Part shown: piece after piece, positions 32,624-43,001 of the stretch
How the letters are laid out: each line of letters begins with the position of its first letter
Numbering within the stretch: position 1 is the first letter of the stretch
Source: Anthostomella pinea
Lineage: Eukaryota; Ascomycota; Sordariomycetes; Xylariales; Xylariaceae
Direction of reading: 5' to 3'
Assembly: GCA_963556695.1 (NCBI GenBank)
Contig: CAUWAG010000003.1
Span: forward strand, 7,564,001 to 7,628,000
Length of the DNA stretch: 64,000 nt
Notes under the pieces: generated by a model
What the model was told of the DNA's origin: nothing
The model's database searches: none
Seen by the model: only the letters and a program-made list of their open reading frames with translations
Program-made: the position numbers and the translations under genes

Positions 32624-34042
32624 GATATAGGTGAGCTTCTTTGATAGTTTTTGGTTCAGTTTTTAATATAAACCGACTGTGTTACCGCTTTGTTAATAAT
32701 AATAGGGATCTTTGAAGTCCAAGTAGTGGGTGGCAGATTGGGATCTGGCAACATTGTTCATACAACAGCGACAGCATCCAGCTTTGAAATGACACTTATT
32801 GAGTCAAAAAGAATAAGGTCAGTAGCACTAAAACCTGCTTGAACGTTTTCTGGTGTCATGGCAGCGTTGTGTGCTTTACAAAACACTACGAGTAAGTCCT
32901 CCTTTGAAACATAGGTTATATGACGCCGGATAAGATCCTCAATTAAGCAACTATAAGCTCGTTTAAACGGGCTAAAACAACTGACATCTAAAGGCTGGAG
33001 TCTGTGTGACGAGTGAGCAAGCGTACAAAGAGTAATAATACCATTATTCTGACAATAATTCTTAAAGACCTGGAAATGATGGCTTTCGTGACCATCTGGG
33101 ATGAGGAGGCGTTTACCGGCAGTCATACGCAGTCTGGTATACATGTCGAAATGTCGGATTCATTTTAAACTGATCTCATTTGTAGTCCATCTGTTGTCAG
33201 ACACAGCTACCTTCTAATTGCGTAGTAATGTCGTGTCACAATACCATGATGCGAGGTTAGTTTTGCCCTGTAGAATAATGAACGGCGGGACCACCCAACT
33301 ATCAGTATTAATAGCAGAAATTACTGTAAACCATTCTCTGTTACCTTACTGAGCTTGTTTATACCTGTTATGTCTTTTGGCACTTATAACGACTATGCCA
33401 GACTTAATAATACCTGTCATAAACCCAGTCTCGGCAAAGTTATAAATATCCGCGTCTTAGATACCATATTTTGCGATTGCTGCCGCAACTTGGTAAAACC
33501 ACGCATTATACACGTCTGGATCTTCGTTTAAGACCCTCTTGTAGTCCATCCTTTGATAAAAATGCGTCCAGAGGCCTGGTGTGCGTTTAATGAAGTTCAG
33601 CGTCCAGTACTTTTTAATGCGTTCAGCCTTATAAACTGCCAATAATTAATTCACTATATCTTCAATATAACTGTGCTGGGATAGAAATGCTCGCGCATTC
33701 ACATCAAGAATGAAGGAAAGAATGGCGTTCTTTTTAGAAACTATAAGTTTCAAAGTATTGGGCATGTTGTCATGTGGTGATGGTATTCCTTTGATTTTAT
33801 TGCTTAAAGTGGACCGAGAGACGTTAAAGAGTTTCGCAAGCTGAAATATAGAAATATGAGGGTCACGTTGTTTAGCTTAGACAGCTAGCTGTAAGTCTGA
33901 TTCGTTATAACGCGGTGCCATTGTTGTTGGTGGAGATATAATGGTTTGAATCGCGTTGATTAGAAAGTTTATAATGAGTGCCAACTCGCTTGTAATGCTA
34001 ACTCGCTTGTTAGCTACGTTATATAATAAAAATTAGAATATT

Positions 34043-34256
34043 TGTGACGGCCTGCACAGACCTTCCCACATGACAAGCGGATACTTCCCAATAGGAAAAG
34101 GATCTTACCAGAGGATCCCCTTAAAGGGGCAACCTCCCACTGTACCTATCTCTCTCTCTCTCTTCCTTTCCTCTCTAGTCTTGATATTCTCGTTAATAGA
34201 GTAATAGCTGCTTGCTGCCGGCCATGTCCCAGCTTCTCAGTACGCTCGCCGTGACA
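34043..34256. repeat. Solo LTR, family D
   Basis: 214-bp GC-rich islet TGTGACGGCCTGCAC...CGCCGTGACA with terminal inverted similarity. Flanked by ATATT on both sides (34038-34042 and 34257-34261). Contains a (CT)n run near 34150-34165. Ends of this type are common in fungal LTR elements; the internal region is gone. Confidence 0.75.
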
Positions 34257-36329
34257 ATATTTGAATACTTAAATGTTTCTTTTTATACGACCAAAGCATT
34301 TCGTATGAGAATATTTTAATTAAAAACTTAAGAGTTATATTTATATTTTAATGAAAGATATTTATTACATTTAAAATGAAGTTAATAATTCTAATAAGTT
34401 ACCACTTGTAAATGAACGGATAATTAAAGAAAAAAAAACCTTTGAAATCGTTATTTACCATTATTCTTAATTTAATAAATATTTTCTAAGTTAATAGTTT
34501 CATCATTATTACCATATGATTCAAATAATACGAAGTTTATAATGTTAAATAAATTATTGAATAGGATAACTCATAAGTCTCAGCCTTGCTTTATTAAGTA
34601 TATATTTAAAACTTTATATAATATCATAGATGATAAGATTTTTTATATGATAAATTAAAGTAAATTAAAACTATAATTAACTTCGTCGTAATAAACGTTA
34701 GAACGAGATAAGGTGAAAATGTCAAGTAAATAAGATTTAACGTCAAAGATAATATGTATTTTTTCTCATATAAAAGATATATTTTATTAAAATAACAGCT
34801 TAAAAATAAGTGAAGTAAAAAATAAGCCTTTTAGCGATTATTAAAGAAGTCATAGATTTCATATATAAACCAAATTTTCTTAAATATTAATAAGGTTATA
34901 AAGTCGAGTCTATAATATATTTATTTATATCATCTTATAATCGATCAAAGAACTTATATTAACAAATAGTTATATAAATAAATAATTTTTCTTCAAACGT
35001 ATAAGTTTACGATTATATTACAATTAATTTAAGTAAAGTTATATTATATTCAAGGGTTGTAAATACTGGATTATATATATAGTAGTTTAGTTAAAATAGC
35101 CCCCGTTTTTATATACGAATAAATTAACAGTTATAAACCCGGAAGCTAATTATCATATCTACCTTATCGACTTTATTTAATGATGGTTTAATATCTTTAA
35201 CTAATTATAATGCCTCGGATTATAACGACCATTTAGTAGTAAATCCGCTTTTCTTTTTACAAGTCTTTTAAATATACGCTTCTTATTTTTAATAATACCT
35301 TGCTACTTTTGAAATTTATTAAATTCAAAGCGATATATTCCTTCGTACCTTTTAAAAATATTAACAAGCCTTTTAAATTTTATTATTTAAAAATAATATT
35401 ATTAAATATTTCGAAATTGGAAGCGTCGTTTAACTATTTGAATACCTTTTTATTTAATGGTAATAGTTTGGGGTCGGAATTTAAGTACCCGTCTTTGATT
35501 CAAAGTAGACTTTATCAACGTATTCGCGCGATTTTAGTGGGACACCGTTAATAAGCAGCGCTAAGAACATATCGGACATTTCGACGTTTACTTATACGTT
35601 ATATTAATTATTCAAAGCTTAAAAGTAAAAATTTACGCTAAAACCTGACCGACCGTTCTTTACTTAAAAGCACATTATATTAAAAATTAAATAAGGCTTA
35701 TTTACTTAGTCATTTAATTAAAAAGTAATTAGAGCGAAACGAATCGTTACGCGCAAAAAAATTTTTTTTAAACAACCCGAAATTTTAACTATTTTTTAGA
35801 TTAAAGAAATAAAAAGACTATCGGTATAACTTAACAAAATAACCCACGCTTATAGCAACATTTTCCTACCGGCATTGATTAAAGTTCTTCAGTTCGTAAA
35901 TAACTTTATTATAAACGTCTTTAATAAATCTTACTACTTTTTTATTATTAAGGTTTAATAGTTAACGTAATCGTAGACTTAAATAAAGAACAACTATATA
36001 TATATATTATATATATATTAATTAAAGAAAATAATTAAGCTTTAAATACTTATCATTAAACGATTTAAAACATACAAAAACCCTATCAATATAAAATGCT
36101 ATAAATTCATTAAGTATATACTATAATAAAAATAAGCTATTTTTAACGAGATAAAAAAAGAAATTAAGATAGTTAACCGGGGTTAATCTATTAAGATAAA
36201 TAGTGAACTTTAAAAAAATTATACTTTAAATAATTAACTCGGTTGGCCTTAACTTAACTATAATTTATACCTCAATAACTATTAGAAATACTTTTTTTTT
36301 AAATGATAATTCTTCATAAATTATGATTA

Positions 36330-36531
36330 TGTTGGAACAGGCTTGAACGATCAATCATAATACTCGAGTCTAAGGTCAAGGTCATGATGTTGCTGATGGT
36401 TGGATTGGGAAGTCTAGCTGGACCTGCAGGCCTGGCTAAGTGACCTCACAATCCGGTATCTAATCTCTTATCTAATCATACATGTGGGTTCTGTATAGAT
36501 GGTTTGACTGTGGAACCACATGGATCCAACA
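36330..36531 (-). repeat. Solo LTR of the Ty1/copia family A
   Basis: 202 bp, TGTTGGAACAGG...GGATCCAACA, same orientation as the copy at 23842. Perfect 5-bp duplication GATTA (36325-36329 and 36532-36536). Confidence 0.88.
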
Positions 36532-38090
36532 GATTACTTATATAAATTATTTAATTTAATAAGTTTATTTTACACTTAGTATTCTTTTATAAATCGTTAT
36601 TACCGCATTGAATTTCAATTTCTATACAATTCTTTAAAATTAATTACATATAACATTTATACGACTAGTTTGCTAAGTTATTAACGTGATACGCGTAAAG
36701 AATTATTACTATTATTATAAATAAACAAATTTAATAATAAGGCTTATAAGTTATTATTTTTATAAAAGCGATTAAAAAACAAGATATTAATTTGATATTC
36801 ACAAAAAATTTATAGATGTAAGATAGTAGTATAAAGAAGACAAAAATATTAATTTTTATTAATATATAAAGCTATAAAACCTTATAATTATAGCATTTAA
36901 AAGGTAATCTATTGTAATAATAACAAAGTTTTATAACGTAAATAACTTAATAGTTATAGGGAAAATTTACTAGTTAAAAATCTGGTTATATATTCAAAAC
37001 CAATTATGCAAAACTTCTTAACTAAATTATAATTTAATTACGTTATAACAATCGATAGATTTTTTGAAATCTTAATATACATATAGCTTATAAAAATAAA
37101 CATATTTTAAAAATCTTTCGTTTTATAGAAAAACATTAAAAGCTAATAAGCTTAATAATTCAAACGACACGTAATTAATCTCGGTCGGATTTTTTTTTAC
37201 AAAAGTAAAAACAAGCTGAAAGCTACAAAAATTTAGAAAAATACTCACAAACGATTTGATATAATATTAACGGGTTTTAATAAATTATTTATATAAATAA
37301 GATTAATATAATCAATATAATCTTTTAACATGATAACGTTCTTGAAATATTAATAAAATTCGATAATAACGGGACATATATTGTTAAACGTAAAGGTATT
37401 TTACCCGTAATATATTAATATTAGTAATGTTAATAAATAAAGCGTTGAAAAATATTAAGAGATTATCGATAATTTAAACTTCGTTAAATAATTAAAACTA
37501 CTTTTTATTATACTCGTTGCGATACTTGCCGTTACTTTTACCCTCAAGAAAATATAAACCTTATAAGGTTATAACGAGGTAATAGATTTTGAGTTTATTA
37601 AGTGTTATTACGATATAATATCAGATTTTCAAACTATTGACCGGGTATTTAAATAATAATTTAAACTTTAAAATTTAAAACTTTGTATTATTTCTTAAAC
37701 TTATATAAAACCTTAAGTTAAAAAGCGTAAGTTGTTAAGCTTTTACTTTAGTAATATTACTAAACGGATTAATACAAAAATCGCCACCGTTAAAGCTTTT
37801 TATATAAAACTAAGATTATAATTGTTTCAATACGAAATTAAAAACGAGATTAAAAACGTTTAAAATTAAATATATTCAATAAATTACGATATGTAGTAAC
37901 ATGTTTTAACAAGATAAGAATACTATTGATTTTTAAAAAGTTAAACAATTATACTAATATAATTATAACGAAGTTATTTAAAGATTTCTGGTATAAACTT
38001 TTTATATTAATCCAATAGATGGTTAAAAACCATATAATAAGATTGCTTTATTAAATATAAATAATAGCAATTTCGTCGTAGTAAAAAGTA

Positions 38091-38302
38091 TGTCACGAAG
38101 CGTAAATATGGAGTGGACATAACAGTCTTGCTTTCACTACGTACGTGTAAGAATCTCTCGGTGAAGAGGAAAAGAAGGATCTGGCCCACCAGCTAATCTA
38201 GTAGCAGTTAAGGCAACACGTCCTGTGCGCCAGGTCACCTGATGCAGCGCACTGACTACTGCAGATGGGGTGTCAGACCTGATGGGAGGTCAGACCATCA
38301 CA
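38091..38302. repeat. Solo LTR, family E
   Basis: 212-bp islet TGTCACGAAGCG...CAGACCATCACA, flanked by AAGTA on both sides (38086-38090 and 38303-38307). Confidence 0.75.
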
Positions 38303-40391
38303 AAGTAACCTTTTTGAAAGCTTAATACCGGTAATTAAATAGTTATGAATAAATATTATTATATTAGCCGAAGAATATTTAATCTTAATAACATAAGTGC
38401 GTTAAAACCCGGCAATACTTTAAAAGCCGATATAATTATAAACTAAATTTATATTTACAACCCCAAAAAATAATATTTTACTTACTTTATTTTAACGTTA
38501 ATACACTTTTCTTATTGTCGTTCTTCTTATTTATTTTATTTTTAATTACGATATAACTACTATCAATTATATACGTTTTTTAATACTGTTACGATATAGT
38601 TGTTATCGATTATATGTGGGTTTTCATATTATTTATTAACACACTTTTCGTTTTAAAAATCAAGCTTTAATTTCTTCAGCTTATTAAGTTATTTTATATT
38701 AATAATTCCTGTTAATTATAGTATATATCGTTGAATAACTACTTGATAAGCTTCTATTAAGTTAGATTTTATTGATTTATTTATATTATTATTATTAACA
38801 TTTTATTATAAGATGTATTAAATATATAAAGGCTTATAAAGTTTTTAATTACCGTTATTAATATCAAATAATCTTACGAATAGTTAGGTTATTTGTTTCG
38901 TTAAATTTTTTACCTTATTAAATCATTTCGTTTTATTTAAAAACATTCACAGTTTAAACAAAATTAACGCACGCTTTTTTAACACCTTTTTTGAGCTTTA
39001 ATTCGACCTTATTTTATAAAGCTGCTTAATAACTCGTATAGCTTTTAAAAACATTGGAGCTTTTAAAACGATATTTATAATATATTAAATTCTTTTCTGA
39101 CGTTTTATTTCTTTTTCTTTTCGTTTAAAACGATAAGTTGTTTTCATTAAATGCAAATAATTATTCGAGATATCTTTACTAATTCAAATGCTATAGATAC
39201 GAGAACATTTTAATATAATAAAATTAGCAAGGATTATAAACATGTGATAATAAGGGCATTTTTTTCAACGGGGGTAAATTTATGGACTACGTTTATTTCT
39301 AGCTGTAATTAAGTGTAACTCAGTTATATATTAGCTATATAAACATATTGTTCAATAAACTATTTTAATCGGTTAAAAAGATAGACTTGAGTAAAATAAC
39401 AATTAATTATAACGTACCTAGATTCAATGTATTAATTGAAATAAGATATAAAGCTTGCATAATTTCGATAACAAGCTTTTTTTTTCTCGTAAATTTAATA
39501 CACGAATAAACGTTACCCGCTTGAATTCTAATTTTAATATAACGCGCTTGATATAATTATTATATAAGCAGGTACTATAACTTTAATAAAGCGAATACCG
39601 CGCTTTCTTTTAAATTAATATTATTCTATTATTATAAATAACTCTTTTTTAACCGTAGATCTTTTCCGATATTTTTATTTGACGAGCGTTATTATAATAA
39701 AAACTACCCGTACAAACGAACATATCGTCAATACCTTTAAAGCTTTAAAAACAGCGCTTAAAACTAAAATGAATAAATTGTTATAAAGAGATTTTATGCC
39801 CGTTATAATTTAATAATAATAAAATAATAAAATAGACTTAGTTTAATAACAATGATTACTTAATATTACTAATACTTTTAATAAATTTAAAAACTTAACA
39901 ACTTTAAACGGGAAACCCGTTAAATATTCTACTTAAAGCCATAATCGCCCAAGCTTTTATAAATAATAACCTAATTAATTTGAAACAAACCAGCTATTAT
40001 AACTAATTAATCGATATAATATAAGTATAAAAAGTATTAATATTAATAACTAATTATATGTAGAAAATAATACTTGACATAAATCGGTTAAAAATAATTA
40101 AGTTATTTATTATAGCTTTATTTCTAATTATATTTTTTATATAATTGTTTAAATATTGTGCACGTTAGTAGTTTTATTATATAATAAAAACAAACCCGAA
40201 TAATTAAAACCAGGCGAATTGAATATAATTAAAAATCTATATATCACTTTTTATTATAAAAAGCTTATAAAATATTTATTCGAACGATTTAACGTTATTA
40301 CGGTTTAAAAGCAATAAATAAATAGTACTTTTAAACCTATTTCTATAAAAAACTTTTAATAACATTAAATTTTATTAAATTTTATACAAGG

Positions 40392-40594
40392 TGTCGGATA
40401 TGGTGGTGGCTCAGGGTGTGTCCCTAGGTGGTCTGTGCGCTATGTGTGGGATGGTTGCCCCTCAGCTCCGTTACCACCGCGAATAAACGCGCTGCAGCCG
40501 TATTTAGGTGTAAATCCGTCCGTACCAAGTAGACTTAGAACAACTAATGAACACGTACGTATGAACCGAATATTCCGCACGACGAATTCCTATA
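40392..40594. repeat. Solo LTR, family B (copy 2)
   Basis: 203 bp, TGTCGGATATGG...GAATTCCTATA, same orientation as 23179-23381 and very similar to it. Flanks CAAGG and AAAGG match at four of five bases. Confidence 0.7.
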
Positions 40595-40922
40595 AAAGGT
40601 TTAATACTATATAAAATTTATATAATATACTTTATAATTTTTAAATATATTATTAACATTTAAAAAAAATTAATAATTATAACGGAATCTTTTAAAGTTT
40701 TATACGGTTATAAATAGTATAAAATATTCTTGACCAAAAACTTTTTATTAAAAGATATCGATTATTTCTTAAAATTAAAAGTATAAAAAATAAAAATAAA
40801 GTATAAAAAGGTTAAAAGGGGTATATAAATACGTAAAAGAATTTGAAAAATACAAATTAAACATAAAAAGATAATAAAACGGTAAATAAATACGTAAAAA
40901 GTCGAAAATAACAATTTAAAAG

Positions 40923-41117
40923 TGTGACGGTCCAGCACCTGTATCTATCTGGTTGGATGCTGAGTCATCAGGTCATGTGTAGATTAGATAAGGAAGGACA
41001 CCACCATATGTGCTGCAGCCATTCGGGTGCACACACACCTGGATTTCTTTCCTTCCTCACCTTGTTATTTTCGGAATACCACAAGTTTTCCAGCATAACG
41101 CCGCAGGCATCGTGACA
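40923..41117. repeat. Solo LTR, family F
   Basis: 195-bp islet TGTGACGGTCCAGC...GGCATCGTGACA, flanked by AAAAG on both sides (40918-40922 and 41118-41122). Its ends resemble family D, but the interior looks unrelated. Confidence 0.75.
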
Positions 41118-41320
41118 AAAAGGTTATTTATTATTTAACATACTGATTAAGCCTTTTTCAAAAAGTGTGTAAAAGTAATAACGAAATATAATATATAAGT
41201 TTTATTAATTTTTATTAAACACATTACGTATATATCGCAGGTCATCTTTTAAGCCGAAATTAACTACGGGTAGCAGTCTTAGCCCGACATTTAATAAGCT
41301 TTAAAGACTAAGCACGAGCT

Positions 41321-41348
41321 ATGGGCACATTGGGATCCCAAGGGGATA
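41321..41348 (-). repeat. Right copy of the 28-bp inverted repeat bounding the AT-rich block
   Basis: Starts ATGGGCACATTGGG and ends AAGGGGATA; exact reverse complement of 22903-22930. Base composition returns to normal immediately outside. Confidence 0.85.
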
Positions 41349-41651
41349 TTGAGTCGAATGGCCTATTAGCTCATGCGATAATTCTGTAAGTGCCAAACAA
41401 AGTGTCATGTACCGGTTTCTGACAAGATACGACGCATCAGGATATGGCCTCTCCGTATCAATCGTCAAATCATCTCCTCACGTGTTACTTCCCTCCATAC
41501 TCGCCTCCTAGGTTCCCAAGCATACAGCCAATAAAAAGCCACCTTCGAAGGGGTATAATGTATATTAGCTCAAAAAGCAAATGGTCAACATACCACCCGC
41601 ATCGTCGTGACATCCGTCGTATAAGAGCCCGAGTCGCAACAAATCAGCTCG

Positions 41652-43001
41652 TTAAACATATTCTCGCTCGCCGCTAAGTGCCACACTGCTCGAAGAGGAA
41701 TAATGACTACCACTCGACTGGGAACCTTGGGATGTTCCACTTATGCCAGTGTATGACTCCCGCGTTTTCTTTTGTTGTTCTGCTCTCTTGAGAGCAATTA
41801 CCTCGGGATCCGGTCCACGGCCAGCAGGCTTGATCGCCTCTGCTGGCAAGGTGCCAACTGGCAAGTGCAGCTTCGCGCTCGCCCGAGGATCGTCGAGTGC
41901 AATGCCAGCTCTCTTGTACGTATCTTTCTTGTAAGTTTTGAGAGCTTGGGTTGAGGGCTCAGACACAGAGACCCAGTCTTTGAGCTGTGAGAACCACCGG
42001 CCTTTCCCGTCCTTGCCTTTGCGCTTGGCAGAATTTGATGCCGGGCCATTGCGGCTTCGATCGCTAGCATTGTCGTGCGTATCATAATTCGTTCCCAGGC
42101 GGCCACGTGAGGCCACTCTTGGCGGAATCGAACCCATCTGGAGTGAATGTGCTATGACTGAAGAGACGAATGCTTGATCGTCTGGATTTGCTGAGAAGTC
42201 CCTGACACTCTTCTGGGGGATCGACAAAGACGATTGCTCGGTTTTGGAAATGGAGCTAATATGCTTGATCTTGGTGTCAACGACGGGCACACCTGAACTC
42301 GATACAGGACGCTCCGGGCTGGCGGATGGGAAGATCATGAACCGGGATGCGTCAAAGGAAGAAGTTGTCTTGTGGTGACCCAGCGAATTGCGTTTCAATC
42401 TAGCGGCGACAGTCGATTTCTGGGTGAAGATGTGATCCCCAACCGAGTGATCCTTTGGAAGCTTCAGGCCCTTGTCTTTCGGCTCACAATTCTCCGTGCT
42501 CTTCTAGAGGCCTGAAGTACTCTGAGTTTGAGACGATGATAACCCAAGCAAAGTGCTGCGTCGTTGCTTTTTCCGAACCTTTGGTTTTTCCTGGGATGGC
42601 GACTCAAGCCCAAGGGTCCGAGAATTCTGAGAGTTGGTACTAAGTTTGTCGTCCTGGTCTGACAAAGGGGTGTATGGTGCGCGGTCAGACGTGAAGAAGA
42701 ATGGATCCTCAAGGCCAGCAGTTCTAGCTTGCCCTGCTCTCGAGGCGCTGTCTGGGGAAAAGCTGTAAAGCTCGCCTAGCTGATTCCAAGTCGACTGGCC
42801 CTCTCTAGGTGCAGACGGGAAGGATGGTAGCTGGATATTGCTTCCGACACTGGTAGGGTAGGAGAAGTTTCGCAGAACGGGGGGTACCGGTACAATATCC
42901 CGGGGTGTAGGGGCTCGAAGAGGTACTGTATCGTCTCTGGGTGGTGACCCGAGAACAATTGGCGACTTTGGCTTCCTGAAACGGCCAACAAACCCTACCA
43001 T
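41652..43001 (-). pseudogene. Disordered Ser/Pro-rich protein gene broken by one in-frame TAG
   Basis: One continuous frame of 450 codons from ATG 43001 (MVGFVGRFRKPKSPIV) to the stop at 41652, except for a single TAG at 42506-42504 in GGCCTC-TAG-AAGAGC. Upstream there are 165 residues and downstream 283; both sides share the same low-complexity, Ser/Pro/Arg-rich character, so this looks like one gene. A basic patch KVRKKQRRS precedes the stop. Downstream are a KRKGKDGKGRWFSQLKDWV segment and a serine-rich tail. No convincing intron removes the TAG. CAG to TAG is a CpA-to-TpA change, the RIP signature, and the AT-rich block begins only about 300 bp beyond the 3' end. Read-through, a sequencing error or two genes are alternatives. 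Function unknown. Confidence 0.6.

Larger units (their letters stand above)
25690..33921 (-). pseudogene. Degenerate Fot1/pogo-like transposase, interrupted
   Basis: Begins at ATG 33921 (MAPRYNESDLQ). An HTH-psq-like region follows (LAKLFNVSRSTLSNKIKG), then a Tc5-like DNA-binding region, then the DDE domain (NFAETGFMTGI, LIPDGHESHHF, LQPLDVSCFSPFKRAY). The frame continues on the far side of the copia insertion (from 26095 downwards; ALNSFLKIIYSLM) to a C-terminal zinc-knuckle motif CGICGNTGYNTQTC. At least seven in-frame stops are present, and the first catalytic Asp of the DDE triad is Ala (GCC) at NFAETGF. It cannot encode an active enzyme. Assignment to the superfamily is firm; the exact family is not. 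Confidence 0.85.
25645..34019 (-). mobile_element. Pogo/Fot1-like (Tc1-mariner) DDE transposon, split by a copia insertion
   Basis: Two segments, 25645-26095 and 32624-34019, together about 1.85 kb, the usual size of Fot1-like elements. The outer ends share an inverted repeat: GTAGCTAACAAGCGAGTT on the left and its reverse complement on the right, with TA at both borders (25643-25644 and 34020-34021). Near the right end a second, shorter copy of CAACTCGCTTGT appears. The transposase reads on the minus strand across both segments. The element was a target for the copia insertion, so it is older than it. Confidence 0.85.
22980..41290. other. AT-rich, RIP-like gene-free block
   Basis: Composition drops abruptly from gene-like to strongly A+T-rich near 22,980 and recovers near 41,290. 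Outside the listed transposons and LTRs the DNA (for example 24044-24710, 34257-36329, 36532-38090 and 38303-40391) is low-complexity AT sequence with dense stop codons in every frame and few CpA/TpG steps, which is what RIP leaves behind. No intact host gene is present. A diverged direct repeat of about 100 bp is visible at 24580-24680 and 39304-39410 (both contain TATATTAGCTATATAAACAT and TTTAATCGGTTAAAA). Short ORFs such as that at 35300-35551 have no recognisable content. Such blocks are usually heterochromatic. Confidence 0.85.

Noticed and set aside
35300..35551. 83-codon ORF in the AT-rich block
   Set aside because: Isolated AT-biased ORF with no recognisable motif; chance opening in decayed repeat DNA is more likely.
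23842..36531. Family-A islets as MITEs
   Set aside because: They match the LTRs of the local copia element and have 5-bp duplications and TG..CA ends, so solo LTRs explain them better.
22980..41290. Starship-type giant element, or a centromere
   Set aside because: No tyrosine-recombinase captain or cargo genes are visible, and nothing in the sequence alone supports a centromere; AT-richness and RIP also occur in ordinary heterochromatin.
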